Below, one piece after another: positions 33,427 to 44,668 of a DNA stretch of 64,000 nucleotides. Every line of letters begins with the position of its first letter. The first letter of the stretch is position 1. The position numbers were made by a program, and so were the translations under genes. The notes beneath the pieces are model-generated. The model had not been told where the DNA came from, made no database searches, and saw only the letters and a list, made by a program, of their open reading frames with translations. This DNA is from Cycas panzhihuaensis (lineage: Eukaryota > Cycadophyta). The DNA is taken from positions 21,700,001 through 21,764,000 of the forward strand of contig CM041465.1 in the NCBI GenBank assembly GCA_023213395.1, written 5' to 3'.

Positions 33427-33575
33427 TTAGAATTGGAGATGGGGGAAGTGTTGTTCTCCTTGTTGCCTACTAAACCACTTGGCCTTACTAGGCAATTGCC
33501 CTGCTACTCCAATCCTGAAAGATTCATGTGTCTTATGTCTTGTTTTGGTAGATTTTCTCTCTAAGATACAATCTT
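33427..33575 (-). pseudogene. Chromodomain-like C-terminal tail of Gypsy-4 integrase
   Basis: The minus strand reads CILERKSTKTRHKTHESF, then GQLPSKAKWF and HFPHLQF before a stop. The order (Ile-Leu-x-x-Lys, a basic turn, a Pro-x-x-x-Ala-x-Trp segment, Phe-Pro) resembles the short chromodomains at the end of some plant chromoviruses, which steer integration to particular chromatin. The usual Trp of the middle strand is not seen, so the match is weak. It follows the integrase after a stop near 33636. Confidence 0.4.
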
Positions 33576-33636
33576 CCTTGAGAGGCTCCTCACTTTCCAA
33601 ATACAAATCATCAACTAAAGGTAAAGTGAATTGGTC

Positions 33637-34900
33637 CTATTCCTCATCTAGCATGGAGGGCTCAAAGAGTTTTAAGTATTCAACATTTACTACTGAATAT
33701 ATTTGTATATAAGGTGGAAGATCAAGTTGGAAAGCATTGCCACCTACTTTTCTCAAAATCTTGAATGGTCCATACCTTATAGGTTTGAGTTTCTTACCTT
33801 CTCCTTTTAACCTCTCCTTGCTCAAGTATAACCATACTAAATCTCCTTCTTGGAAAGTACACTCTTGCCTATGCTTGTCATGTCTTTCCTTGTACTTTTG
33901 TTGAGTCCTTAGAAGTTGATCATGTACTTCTTTGTGGACTCTGGATCTTCTCAAGTATCTTAAAGCCTTGTCATGCTCCTCCTTCTCTTTGTGGATCCTT
34001 CCTTAGCTTGCATGGAAAACTCTAAGTCAAATGGACTTTGAGGTAAGTATCCCAAACAAACTTCAAAAGGTACTTTAGAGTGTGATTCATGCATTGCTCT
34101 ATTAAAAGCAAATTGTAGAAAATCCAATGATTCATCCCAAGTCTTTGGATGCTTGGAATTGTATCCCCTCAATAGATGTACCAAAGTTACATTCACTACT
34201 TGGTTTGTCCATCCTGTTTGAGGATGGAAACTTGTACTCCTCTTCAATTTGGTATCCATCATCTCCCATAGTGACTTCCAAAATGATGAAAGGAATCGAG
34301 TGTCCCGATCTGAAATGATGGAAGAAGGCAAGCCAAAATTCTTCCATACATGCTCGAAGAATAACTCACCGCCTCTGTGCACTGTGATGTCTTCTTACAA
34401 GGTATTAGACATATCATTTTACTAAACCTATCTACAACAACAAAAAGATAATCATGTCCCTTCCTAGTCATGGGAAGTCCCCTAAAAATCAATGGAGATA
34501 CTTTCCCAAGGCCTAGTGGGAATAGGTAGTGGTGTATACAATCCTAATTTTCTAGAAGAAGGCTTAGAAGTATTACACATTACACATCCTTTTATATATT
34601 TTTACATCATTTTGCATTTTTGGCCATACAACATATCTTCTCAAGTTTGCTAAAGTCTTCTCTATCCCAAAGTGACCATTACTTTAGAAGTATGGGCTTC
34701 TCTAAGCCACTTGATCTTGTCTCCTTTTGATGGAACATAGAGTGCTCCCCTTTGAAAAGTAGACCATCCTTCCAAGCAAGTGGGAAGGTCTTCCTTCTAG
34801 GTTCTCTAATTCTTCCTTCAAAGCTTCATCTTCATGGTACAAGTCTTTGTACTCTTCATGATGCATTGGTTCCACTGCAAACTCATAAGAGAACTACAAA
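33637..34900 (-). pseudogene. Gypsy-4 integrase
   Basis: Blocks on the minus strand: a knuckle-like CVMCNTSKPSS near 34580, [20 protein letters not shown] near 34300 with the second catalytic Asp, and STSFHPQTGWTNQVVN near 34220, where the usual Glu after the Gln-Thr-Gly segment is not seen in a simple alignment. Then AFNRAMHESHSKVPFEVCLG near 34090 and FQEGDLVWLYLSKERLKGEG near 33830. Frames change at least twice. It would insert element DNA in the nucleus; here it is broken. Confidence 0.85.
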
Positions 34901-34973
34901 AAAGTAGAAGAAGAAGTGGAACAAGGTGGTCTAGATAACATATCGCAATTTTGTTATTAGATCCCTTTTATAC

Positions 34974-36389
34974 TTAATTACAATATTGAATTGTTGTAAA
35001 TAACTCATCCACTTCATGTGTCTTGCTTCTTTGTAATTTACTTTGAGTTTGTAAAAATTGAAGAGGCTTATGATCGGTATGAACTACAACCTCTTTTCCG
35101 AGCAAGTATGACCTCCAATGCTTGCATGCTTGATGAAATGCAAACATTTCTTGATCATATGTTGGGTAGTTCTTCACTTGAGGGGTGAAGACTTCCAGAT
35201 AATGCAATAGGCTTCCCATCTTGAATAAGGATAGCTCCCATCGCATTTCCACTTGCATCAGCTTCTACTTCAAAAGGCCTTTGCAAATTTGGCATTGCCA
35301 AAACCAGTGCTTCACAAATTTTCTTCTTTAAAAGAAGAAAGGCTTCTTCCTCCTTGGAACCCCAAGTAAACTTTCTACTAGATTTTGTCAATCCATGTAG
35401 AGGTGTTGCAACTTTGTGAGAAATGAAGAATGAACTTTCTCAAGTATTAATAAGCTCCTAAAAAACTTCTCACCTCTGTGATGTTTGTTGGCCTAGGCCA
35501 TTTGAGGATAGCTTGAGTCTTGAGTGGATCAATGCTCAACTTTCCTCCTCCAACCACAAAGCCTAAGAAGATCAAGTTCTCCTTGCCAAATTCACACTTC
35601 TTCACATTAAGCTTCAAATGATGCTTAGCCATAGTCTTTAAAACTTCTTCTATGTCTTTGCAAATGTTCCTCCCATGTGTTCTTTGAAAATCAAAATGTC
35701 ATCAAGATAGACAACAACAAAATTATCCAAGTAAGGCCTTAATATTTCATTCATTAGCCTCATGAATGTTGCAGGAGCATTACACAATCCGAAAGGCATA
35801 ACCATCCATTCAAAGAGTCTTTACTTTGTTTTGAAGGCCGTCTTCCATGTGTCCTCCTCCTTGACCCTAACTTGGTGATAACCACTTTTTAAATCCAATT
35901 TAGTGAAATAACAAGCATGCTGAATTTGATCAAGCAAATCATCTATCTACGAGGCAAAGGGTAGCAATTTTTAATTGTAATTTTATTCAAAGCACGAAAA
36001 TCTATACACATTCTCCATCCTCCATCCTTCTTAGGCACCAAGACAATTGGTGACCCACAAGGTGAACATGAAGGTCTTATGACCCCTTGATCAAGCAACT
36101 CCTCAACTTGCCTCTTTATCTCATTATTTTCTACAATGGAGTGCCTATACAAAGCAACATTAGGTAATGGTGCATCTCCCACAAGAGTGATTTCATGCTC
36201 TATCTTTCTCTTTGGTGGAAGCCCATCAACATGTTGAAATAGAATATCATACCTTGTCTTTAACTCCTCAATTTGTTGCATTTGTTTAGGTGATATAAGA
36301 AGAGTGTGAGTAGAAGGACCTTCTTCATCTCTTGGCTCTTCTTTTCTCCTTACCATTAAGATGACAAATTTACCACATGCATTGATCAT
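34974..36389 (-). pseudogene. Gypsy-4 reverse transcriptase and RNase H
   Basis: [22 protein letters not shown] and [20 protein letters not shown] near 36060-35950, catalytic [10 protein letters not shown] near 35700, [10 protein letters not shown] near 35760, FGKENLIFLGFVVGGGKLSI near 35550, KWPRPTNITEVRSFLGAY near 35460. RNase H: FEVEADASGNAMGAILIQDG near 35240-35275, then VVHTDHKPLQFLQTQSKLQ near 35030. The YLDD box and first RNase H Asp are intact. Frame changes near 35930, 35440 and 35250 break the polyprotein. Confidence 0.9.
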
Positions 36390-36474
36390 CCTTTTTGCTT
36401 AAGTAGTGAAATTAATGCTATCTTATCCAAGTGCTTCTTTGTGGCCTTTATGATGAAGCCCTTGTTATCCTTCA

Positions 36475-37880
36475 TCAATCGATACTTTCTCTCCTTCGAT
36501 AGAAGAGTGCATCTCGATCCCACAAGTAGGGACTTCCAAGCACAACATGGCATACATCCGGTGGCACCACATCACATATTACCTCATCAACAAAATCATT
36601 AGTGATGGAAAATTTAAGTGTACATTGCTTTGATATTTGCATTTCCACATCTTTATGGATCCAACCAAGAGGATATGGATGAGGGTGAGGAGTAGTTACC
36701 AAACCAATGCTCTTTACTAAACTTTCTGAGATCAAATTCTTTTGGCTTCCTGGATCTATAATGGCACCAATCATATTATTTCCTACTTGAAGCTTCAAGT
36801 GAAATAGTTCCTCCCTTGTAGCATCATCTTCATAATTTGTAAGTAGAGTGACCTTCTCTTCTTCTCCTTCACTTTGAATCTCCACCTCAAAAAGTAGTGC
36901 TTTCTCTTTTTCCTTCTTTCTTAATTCCATATCCTTGATATGCTTCGGCTTTAGTTCTGGATGCAACTTCCAACACTTTGCTATAATATGACCACTAATA
37001 TCACAATTCTCACAATAGTTAGAACTTTTAACAAAATTAGTTCTTTTCTTCTTTCCTTCTTGCCTTTTTGATGAGTGCAATTTAGGATTCTTTTCATACT
37101 TATTAGAAGTAAAAGTAGAATCTTTAGACATGAATGTAGATTTCTTGCTTTTACTTTCTATTACCATAGCCATCCTACTTGCTTCTCCAATGGATTGAAC
37201 CTTAAAAAGCCTTAGTTCCTTCCTTATGTATTCATGTAATCCTCCAATGAATTTCATAAGAGTGACATGTTCATCCATATTAATACCAAGTAGCATGCCA
37301 TGCCTCAAAAATAAAGAAGTATAGTCTTGGACACTTACACCTCTCCCTTGGCGTAAATATTACCAAGTGACCCATTGGTCTTCCTCATGACCTATGGGGT
37401 AGAATTGCTTCTTTATTATTTTCTTAAAATCCCTCCATGAAAAAGAAGATACATCATGAGTCTTTAAATATGCATTCCACCATGTCAATGCATGTTTACA
37501 CAACTTGAGCCTAGCAAATGAAAGCTTTTGAGCATTACTATAAGCATAGATTGTGAAGTAGGTTTCAAGTTGATCCAACCAATGGTCCAACTTTTCAGCA
37601 TTTACCTCTCCATCATAAGTTGGAATATCCAACTTTGCCTCCACCTTGAAGGGTTGATGAGATGAAGTACCCTTGCTTTCTTCAAAAGAGTGCTTTAAGG
37701 TCTCCTCCTCTTCCTCTTAATGGTCGTGGTCATATGTGGATCCTCCTTCAAATTCCTTCTCTTTGCCTTTTCCTTTGACTAGAGGTAGAAGGTGGGTCAT
37801 CATTTGCATCAAGGCTTGACGTTCTTCTCAAGCCTTTCAAATCTAATTTCTCCATCTTCTTTTTCACCATGGTGCTTGGA
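36475..37880 (-). pseudogene. Gypsy-4 Gag and protease
   Basis: Gag begins near 37880, with a frame change, and continues as KLDIPTYDGEVNAEKLDHWL at about 37640, FARLKLCKHALTWWNAYL, and after one stop HGMLLGINMDEHVTLMKFIG. A knuckle NYCENCDISGHIIAKCWKLH near 37000 has spacing C-x2-C-x4-H-x4-C and is intact. Protease: IGAIIDPGSQKNLIS near 36740, where Asp-Pro-Gly replaces the usual Asp-Ser/Thr-Gly, and CHVVLGSPYLWDRDAL near 36530. 36475-37308 is an open frame of 277 codons. Confidence 0.88.
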
Positions 37881-37999
37881 TTCTTTCTTTGTCTTCTTGG
37901 TGATTGCAACACAAGAAAGTCTTCACCTTTCTCTTTGTATCATTTCCTTGTTTGTACCATTCAAGTCCCTACAACAAAGATCGAGGCTCGATACCAAAA
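37881..37999 (-). other. Gypsy-4 leader and probable primer-binding site
   Basis: Next to the 5' LTR the minus strand reads TTTTGGTATCGAGCCTCG (about 37980-37997). TGGTATCGAGCC is like, but not the same as, the initiator-methionine primer site, so another tRNA or a mutated site is possible. Confidence 0.6.
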
Positions 38000-39045
38000 T
38001 ATGATCCCAAAAGAGCTTAGTTGGTGAAGAAATCAATTATCAACCTTTCCTCCTTGAGATCACGGGAGTTAGTGTAGAAAACTCAATAACATCAAAACAA
38101 CAATGAGCCCATGAAAGGAAAATTCTACACCAAATCAATTATTCTTGACATTGATCCAAAAATATGAGGAGTAATACTTTTATTAAATCATGAAAATCTC
38201 CATTTAATGGTGGAGAAATCAACTAGCAAAAGAATGGTAAAATTACAAGGAATAAATGTTACAATTATACCATAAGGGGGACTCAAACCTTCCAAATGCT
38301 TCTCCAAGGATGCTTCCCAAGTCAAGTCTCTAAGAACCACCTCTCCAACCTGTAGAAGGGCTCAATTTATAGAAAGAAACCTGAATTGCATGTTTAACAA
38401 GTGGCAATCATGCAAGTATAACTACTAACCACCAGAATGCATGTTGTCCAAGTGGCCTTCATACAATTCTTAAACAGTTACAGCTTGTAATAGATCTTAA
38501 CGTACTCCAATTTGGCTCAAATTTGGTACACATATCAGAACACATATCCCCTCAGCTTCCTCAAATTTTTAGCTCATTTGGATGTCATTGGCTATATTTT
38601 TATTCATTTAATAATAATATGTATTTGCTATTTTTCTACTGTCCAAGTGGCCTTCATGCAATTCTTAAAAGTTGTGGCTTGTAACTAACCTTAACGAACT
38701 CCAATTCAGCTCAAATTTGGTACACATATAGGAATGCATGTCTCCTACGCCTTTTAGCTCATTTGGATGTCATTTGACCATGTTTCTATTCATATAATGA
38801 TAATATATATTTTCTATTTTTTTCTGCTAGCTGTGGGATTAATTTTTATGCAAAGACAAGGCTTGAACTCTAAACCAATGATATTTTCTGAACCCCACCT
38901 TTTGTACACATCTAGTGGGATATGTCTTATCCCTTTAAACAAAATTTCATAGAATTTTGATACCATTTGGCCATATCTCTTTTAGTTATGCCAATGCCTA
39001 GCATTTTCCGCATCCTGTAAACATATGGTAGATCCTCCTGGATCA
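38000..39045 (-). repeat. 5' LTR of Gypsy-4
   Basis: 1046 bp, inner end TGATCCC (plus strand), outer end GGATCA followed by target site CAATC. Confidence 0.92.
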
Positions 39046-39050
39046 CAATC

Positions 39051-42000
39051 AATGAAAGGCTCTGCGATAAAGGGATCAAACCAACAAGTGTAAGGAAGCA
39101 CCTACATAGGGAGTCTGGGTGTTGGAACATAGGTTTAGGACCCATGAATGATACACAACTTCCTCAAGGTAACTTGGTTTTTGACTTTGATAGGGAGCGT
39201 AGATGAGGGATGTCCTCGGTTACCCGAGTAACCTTAAAACACGTGTCTTCCTGCCCTTGGATGGCTAAAAGGGGAAGGCAATACCCGACAAAGGAATAGA
39301 TCCTCATGAAAAGAAAGCTAAAGGACATAGGTGAAGTGTATGTAGATATGGTGAGGAAAGAAAAAAGATCTTAAGGAATGAATCCTTTAAGAACTAATCC
39401 ACCTAGCAGGAAAGTTAGATGGATAAAGAGTGGTAACGAAAAGAGTTCCTACCACTCTATGTACGAAGGGGTTCCTAGTCAATATAGGCACAATGGAATA
39501 AAGACTAGTCATATATGTGCAAATGAGAGATAAACTAAGTATACAAGTGTAATAAACAATAAATACTTTCTCTTTCAAAAGTGGATCCTCACTCTCATTT
39601 TGTTTCAAACAAGGGAAAGAGAAGCAAAGAAATAAACCTAGATATCATGCAACATGCACATCAATGCAATTGCGTGAAAAAGGGAAGGAGATAACCCTTA
39701 ATGAATTCTCTTTCTTATAATGCAAACTAATATGCAAGATAATGATGATAGTGGTTCCCTTTTACTTTATTCCCTTATTATCTTTTTTATGCAAGCACCC
39801 AAGCTAAAGGAAACACGAAAAGACCTATGAAATAAGAAAGGCATACCTGGAAGAATGAAGTAGCTAAAACGTGGTCTTCACCTTGCACTATGCCTACTTC
39901 CTCTTTTCCCTTCTCCCATAGCACGAGCAGCGTAGGGGTTTCCTTACCTCCCCCAAAATGGAAGAAAAAGAGCAAGAAAACACAAAGGAAAAAGGAACTA
40001 TCAAAGAGTAGCACAACTAAAGTAAAAGGGGCCAAAGAACACACCTAGATTATCGCCACTTACCTTCCTCCACAAATGACATAGCAAACCTGCAATCACA
40101 AAGTTATTTGCCCTTTCTAAAGGGGCTACTAGGATATAAAGCTAATATCCGTATACTTATGCAAAAGTAAAATGCTGAAATGTTACAAGTTAAGATGTCT
40201 TAAGTTAGATAATCTTCCACCAAATGTAACTCTACAAACTCTCAAGAAAACCAACAATGCATGCCAAAGCAAGGGGAGGTTAGCCTCAAAATGGCTAACC
40301 CTCTAGCAAGTACACCTCCACGCTACCCTTAGATGTAGGGTATAATAGATTGAGATAGCCTATTGGTAGTGGACAGGAAAGGAAACAAATGTTACGAAGC
40401 TTATAAAAGTTGCCTATGTTGCAAGTATGCTATGGGCAGCAAATTACAACATGGGATGTGTCAACACCTAGGGTGAATATAGGCCACTATTTAGGGCTAG
40501 AGAAGCTACCCAAAAGAGGTGTGAAGGCCTGGAAACAATGCAATAAGGGCTGCATATGCTAATATCCCTCACAAGCCTAATCCCAAAGACTCCCTGATGA
40601 CCTAAGAGAGGCACAAGTGAAGGAGAGAAAAGAGGAGAAGGGGTTTGCCCTTGAGAAGTAGGCCTAGTGGGTATGAAGCCTACCTTGGATTCTTTCTCTC
40701 GCTTTTTATGAGTCCTCTCCCGTAACCTCTGTGGAAAAAACTAGGGGAGGATAGGGAGATCAAGAGGGCAAGCAGACAAAGAATGGAGGGATACCTTAGG
40801 TGTACAGTAAAGAAGACAAGGAAAGGAATAATGTGCTAAAAAACCTAACCTTCTACAAGACAAACCCATGGAAAGACATAGAACAATAATGGAAAATACC
40901 TGCTGGGCTATGTGGGAGGCAGATCTACCCCTATAGACAACAAAAATGGCAAATCTAGTATGCTTACAGGGTATCTTTCGGAAGGTGTACAATGGAAACA
41001 CACTTGCTGAAAGTTGTAGGAAGGGCGTGGAGGCTACACTTGGGCATGAATCCTTACTTGGAGGCATTAGTTGGTGAGCCCACTACCACAGATCAGAGTT
41101 GCAATAGGCGCATCTCAAGCTGGAACACAAGGAACTTAGACGTTGCAGGGCACTCTTGCAGAAAACTCCAATAATAAAGAGAGAAGAGAGCAAGGAAGGT
41201 GGAAGAAGAAGAGGGAAAATGAAGTTGTTTTAGGCTTTATACCTGAACCTAGGCTGAATGGATGATTAGGGTTGAGGTAGGACTCAAGAGGTGTTGAAGC
41301 CACGTGGCAATTTCATGAGAAATGTGAAATTTGTCATGGAAGATTTTAAAAAGTAAGTTATGACAGTCACCCCATGGCAAACTTCGCGGTATCGGGAAGT
41401 TTACTATGGTGTAGTGACAGAGGCCAAAATAAGTCAAAGGGAGGATGCCTGGGATCCTTTAGGAGGGTAACCTAGGCCTAGGAGGGGTTGGCCCTCTGTC
41501 TAGATGGCTGGGGAGAGTCAAATAGGGAATACGACCTAAACTAGATAGGGTACCGAAGTGGGAGAACTCCCAAGAAACCGATAATTGGCATAAGGATAAA
41601 CCAATCACACTTAATTGGGTGCTAAGGGCTATGATATGGCACAGTTATGATGGATCACATGGGTTGAGTGGTGCTTAGGACAATGTGGAGGTGTGTAGGA
41701 GGGTTGTGGAGTACTATGGGGATGTATGTCCTACTGATTATCATAGGCTGAAAGAATGACAAGTAGCATGATCAAGAAATAGGGTTTGAGGTGATCACTC
41801 AATCATGACAGTTAGTCATGTAATGAGACGATGCTTCTATCTACCTTTCTAAAGAAGCAATAAAGGCAAAATAGAAGAAGCATACCTATACTTACCTAAG
41901 TCAACTTGCCAAGAACCCATTCTCGGGAGTCGGGAAACACCATCTTAAGAAAGGAGAGTGGTAGATAAATGTGAAAAGAGTTGCAAGACTTGCAGGAATT

Positions 42001-42070
42001 AAGAAATCAGAGGAAGGAACCACGTGGGATTGAATTCTCACAAGTCTAACAATCATCACTTAATGAAACC
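39051..42070 (-). other. Second copy of the Tat-1 leader/LTR region
   Basis: Corresponds to 21742-24770 at about 93% identity by eye. No gene; small ORFs such as 40741-41067 and 39787-40044 have weak counterparts in the first copy but no known domain and no conserved start. Confidence 0.65.
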
Positions 42071-43619
42071 CTAAATTGACGACTTTATTCCCTGTGTCAA
42101 ATAGGTGTCATCAATTTAAATTTACTTGCATTACATGGAGTTCGTTAATCTCATTCTAATTGTTCACCTGTAATAGTGAGCATTCTCCCAGCCTCCGCAT
42201 GAAGTGCCTCCATTAATCACATCGGCCCCTCTGCCTCGCACAAGTCGCGTGATAGGTTGCAGCGATGACCATTATTCCTTTTTTATTTTTTTATTATTTT
42301 TTACAAAGTTAAAAAAAAATTAAATTAAATTTTATATATTTTCAAATCTTAATTTAAGAGATTTGCCCCTTAGGTCTTAGCCCCAGTCATGTGACCTTTT
42401 CACGTAACCATAGCATATTACTAAATGGGCCAATTCACCTTTTATAAATTTTTTCCTTTTTATTTTTTAAATTTATTTTATTTCACATATGGTACCTAGA
42501 AAATTTTTGCCATAACTTTTGACTGGGTCATAAGTTTCTAACCAAACCTATCCCATTGCATCCAAAATTTTCTAAGGTATAATTTCGACTGGTCATATGA
42601 TCTATTTGGAGTTGATTTGAGCCATTTTCAGTCAATTTAAAGTTGATCATTCATTTTTGAAGCCATTTAAAACTATTTTCGTAAAATCACTTTTTTGTTA
42701 AATTATAGCTTATTACTGGGAGATTATTTTCTACCCAGATCTATTCTACAGATGTTTACTATCAACAAACTTCATTACCATCTATTTATTTTATTTTTAA
42801 GATTTATTTTAATCGACGAAAGTGACACTTTAGCACTTTTTAAACATTTTACCATAAAAATACTTATTGCTAATTTTATTATAACTTTTCTGTTTTATAT
42901 CAGAATTTAGTTCTATTGGTTTCATTGGGAATCTGACTCACTCCTCTTCGAACTGACACTATTATTTATAATTTTTAAAGTGCTTTTATAGATTTTTAAA
43001 TCCATCAAAGTTGAGGTATTTAATAGCCTCCAATCTGCCATTATTACGTATTTTGTATATATATTTTCTCAAAATTTCAATTAAAAAGTATATTGAGCAG
43101 CTTTCTAAATTATAATTGATCAGTTTACAACATTTTATAAGTATTTTACTAGCATTTTTATAATATTTTGAGCCTCAAGCTCTGTTAAGCCTAAAAAAGA
43201 GGACTGCCTCCCTTATTCATTAAAATATTGACTTGTAGGAACCTATTTTCAAAACAGTTAGTTCCATTGAATACATATTTTATTAATCTTCAAATTGGTA
43301 TAATTTCACTTTATTCTGACATTGTTTACTATAGCTTTGAAACTACTAGACTTGAACATTCAAGTATATCCTAACAGGCTTGTCTTCTAACCTTTTAAAA
43401 TTTGTTTATAAACTTATTATATTTCAAATTTTATCTAAAATTAGATCTTATAAGTTTATCATTTATTTGAAAGGTATTTTATTTATTCTTATTGAAAATA
43501 TCATTCACTTTACATTTCTTTTGAAGAGTATATTTGACATCATATAAGTTTATTCATTTATTGAGTTTTTTGATTTAGTAAAAGCATATTCCTTTTTATG
43601 TACTAAAGTTTTTGATAAA
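42071..43619. other. Second copy of the AT-rich stretch
   Basis: Corresponds to 24771-26357, with several small deletions (for example near 42800 and 43510). Nothing else supportable is seen. Confidence 0.6.
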
Positions 43620-44246
43620 ATGGTAATCAATCTTAATGAAGTACAATTTCCTATATTTGATGGCCATAATTTTTCACTATGGCATAAAACAATGCAAAAT
43701 TATTTTATTACACATGATCTTTAAAAATACTTACAGGATGACTATAATATTAATATTAAGGAAAACATTAAAAACAATAATGAAGCATTAGCTTTACTAT
43801 TTTACACTATACATGATGATGTCTTTTTTAGAGTTTGTGAACTAGTAACTTTTAAATCCATGTGGGATATATTAATTTCTACTTATGGAGAAGATACCTT
43901 CAATGAATTTAACATTGATGTTGAGCATGCGAGATAGGTGCCATAACAGGTGGATTGTAATGAAAAGACCAAGGAAGATTCAAGCCAAATACATGATCAT
44001 CTTATTGCATAAGAACCTGATCCTCCATTTGAGAGGGAGAGATATGATAATATGACAGTTGTTCATAACACAAAGACTTCAGAAGACAAAGTTAAAGTTT
44101 CAGAAGTTAAAGTTAAAGTTGCAACCACATCTCCATATTTGAATCAAGCTACATTTACTTACAGTTTTTTTGCACTATTCAATGGCGAAGACACACACAT
44201 TGCTATAAGGATGAGGCAAGTTAATAAAGATCAGGATAATAGATAG
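43620..44246 (+). pseudogene. Copia-like Gag of the gag-only element, second copy
   Basis: ATG at 43620, same frame and same content as 26358-26942, with stops at the same DL*KYL site (here TAA), near 43933 and in the region near 44010. The C-terminal end differs slightly: it runs to THIAIRMRQVNKDQDNR and a TAG at 44246. The shared stop positions show that both copies were already dead, or that the same sites mutate readily. Confidence 0.68.
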
Positions 44247-44316
44247 ATCTTTAAAGTTATTTTCAAGTACAAATTCCATAAGTTTAAAGAGAAGACAAAG
44301 TGTTCGTAATAACCAT

Positions 44317-44668
44317 TAAGGGGGAGAATATTGGGGTTAATACTCATCACTCCACTCCCACCTTCCAACCAGGAGTGCACACCTCACTCTCATCAATTTA
44401 CACATGTGGATGCTCACATGTGTAGGTAAGTATAATGTAAGGTTGATCTGATTTAAGTTAATTTAAGTTAAGTTTATTTGAGTTAAGCTAAGTTCTTATT
44501 TTATTATTATTTAAATTTTATGGTTTGAGGAGTTTCCTTCCTCCCCCAAACTATACATTTAGAAGGGTGTGCAACCCTGGTGTCTTTAGACACTACCTAC
44601 TTTTAGATATTTGTGATGCTCTTTCTCAAAGAATGGATTGAATGCAAAGGATCTTGTGTTTATGCAAT
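44317..44668 (+). repeat. Polypurine tract and truncated LTR of the gag-only element, second copy
   Basis: Polypurine tract 44317-44328, LTR start TATTGGGG at 44329. The LTR is cut at about 44668, where sequence matching Tat-2 gag (30454 onward) begins. Confidence 0.65.

Larger units (their letters stand above)
32406..39045 (-). mobile_element. Gypsy-4: full-length Ty3/gypsy (chromovirus-like) element, inactivated
   Basis: 6640 bp on the minus strand, LTRs 32406-33386 and 38000-39045, perfect target-site duplication CAATC (32401-32405 and 39046-39050). The empty site is preserved at 21737-21741 in the first duplication copy. Domain order Gag, protease, RT, RNase H, integrase is gypsy. A chromodomain-like tail suggests a chromovirus. 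The LTRs look about 96% identical by eye. Several frameshifts and stops make it inactive. Confidence 0.93.
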
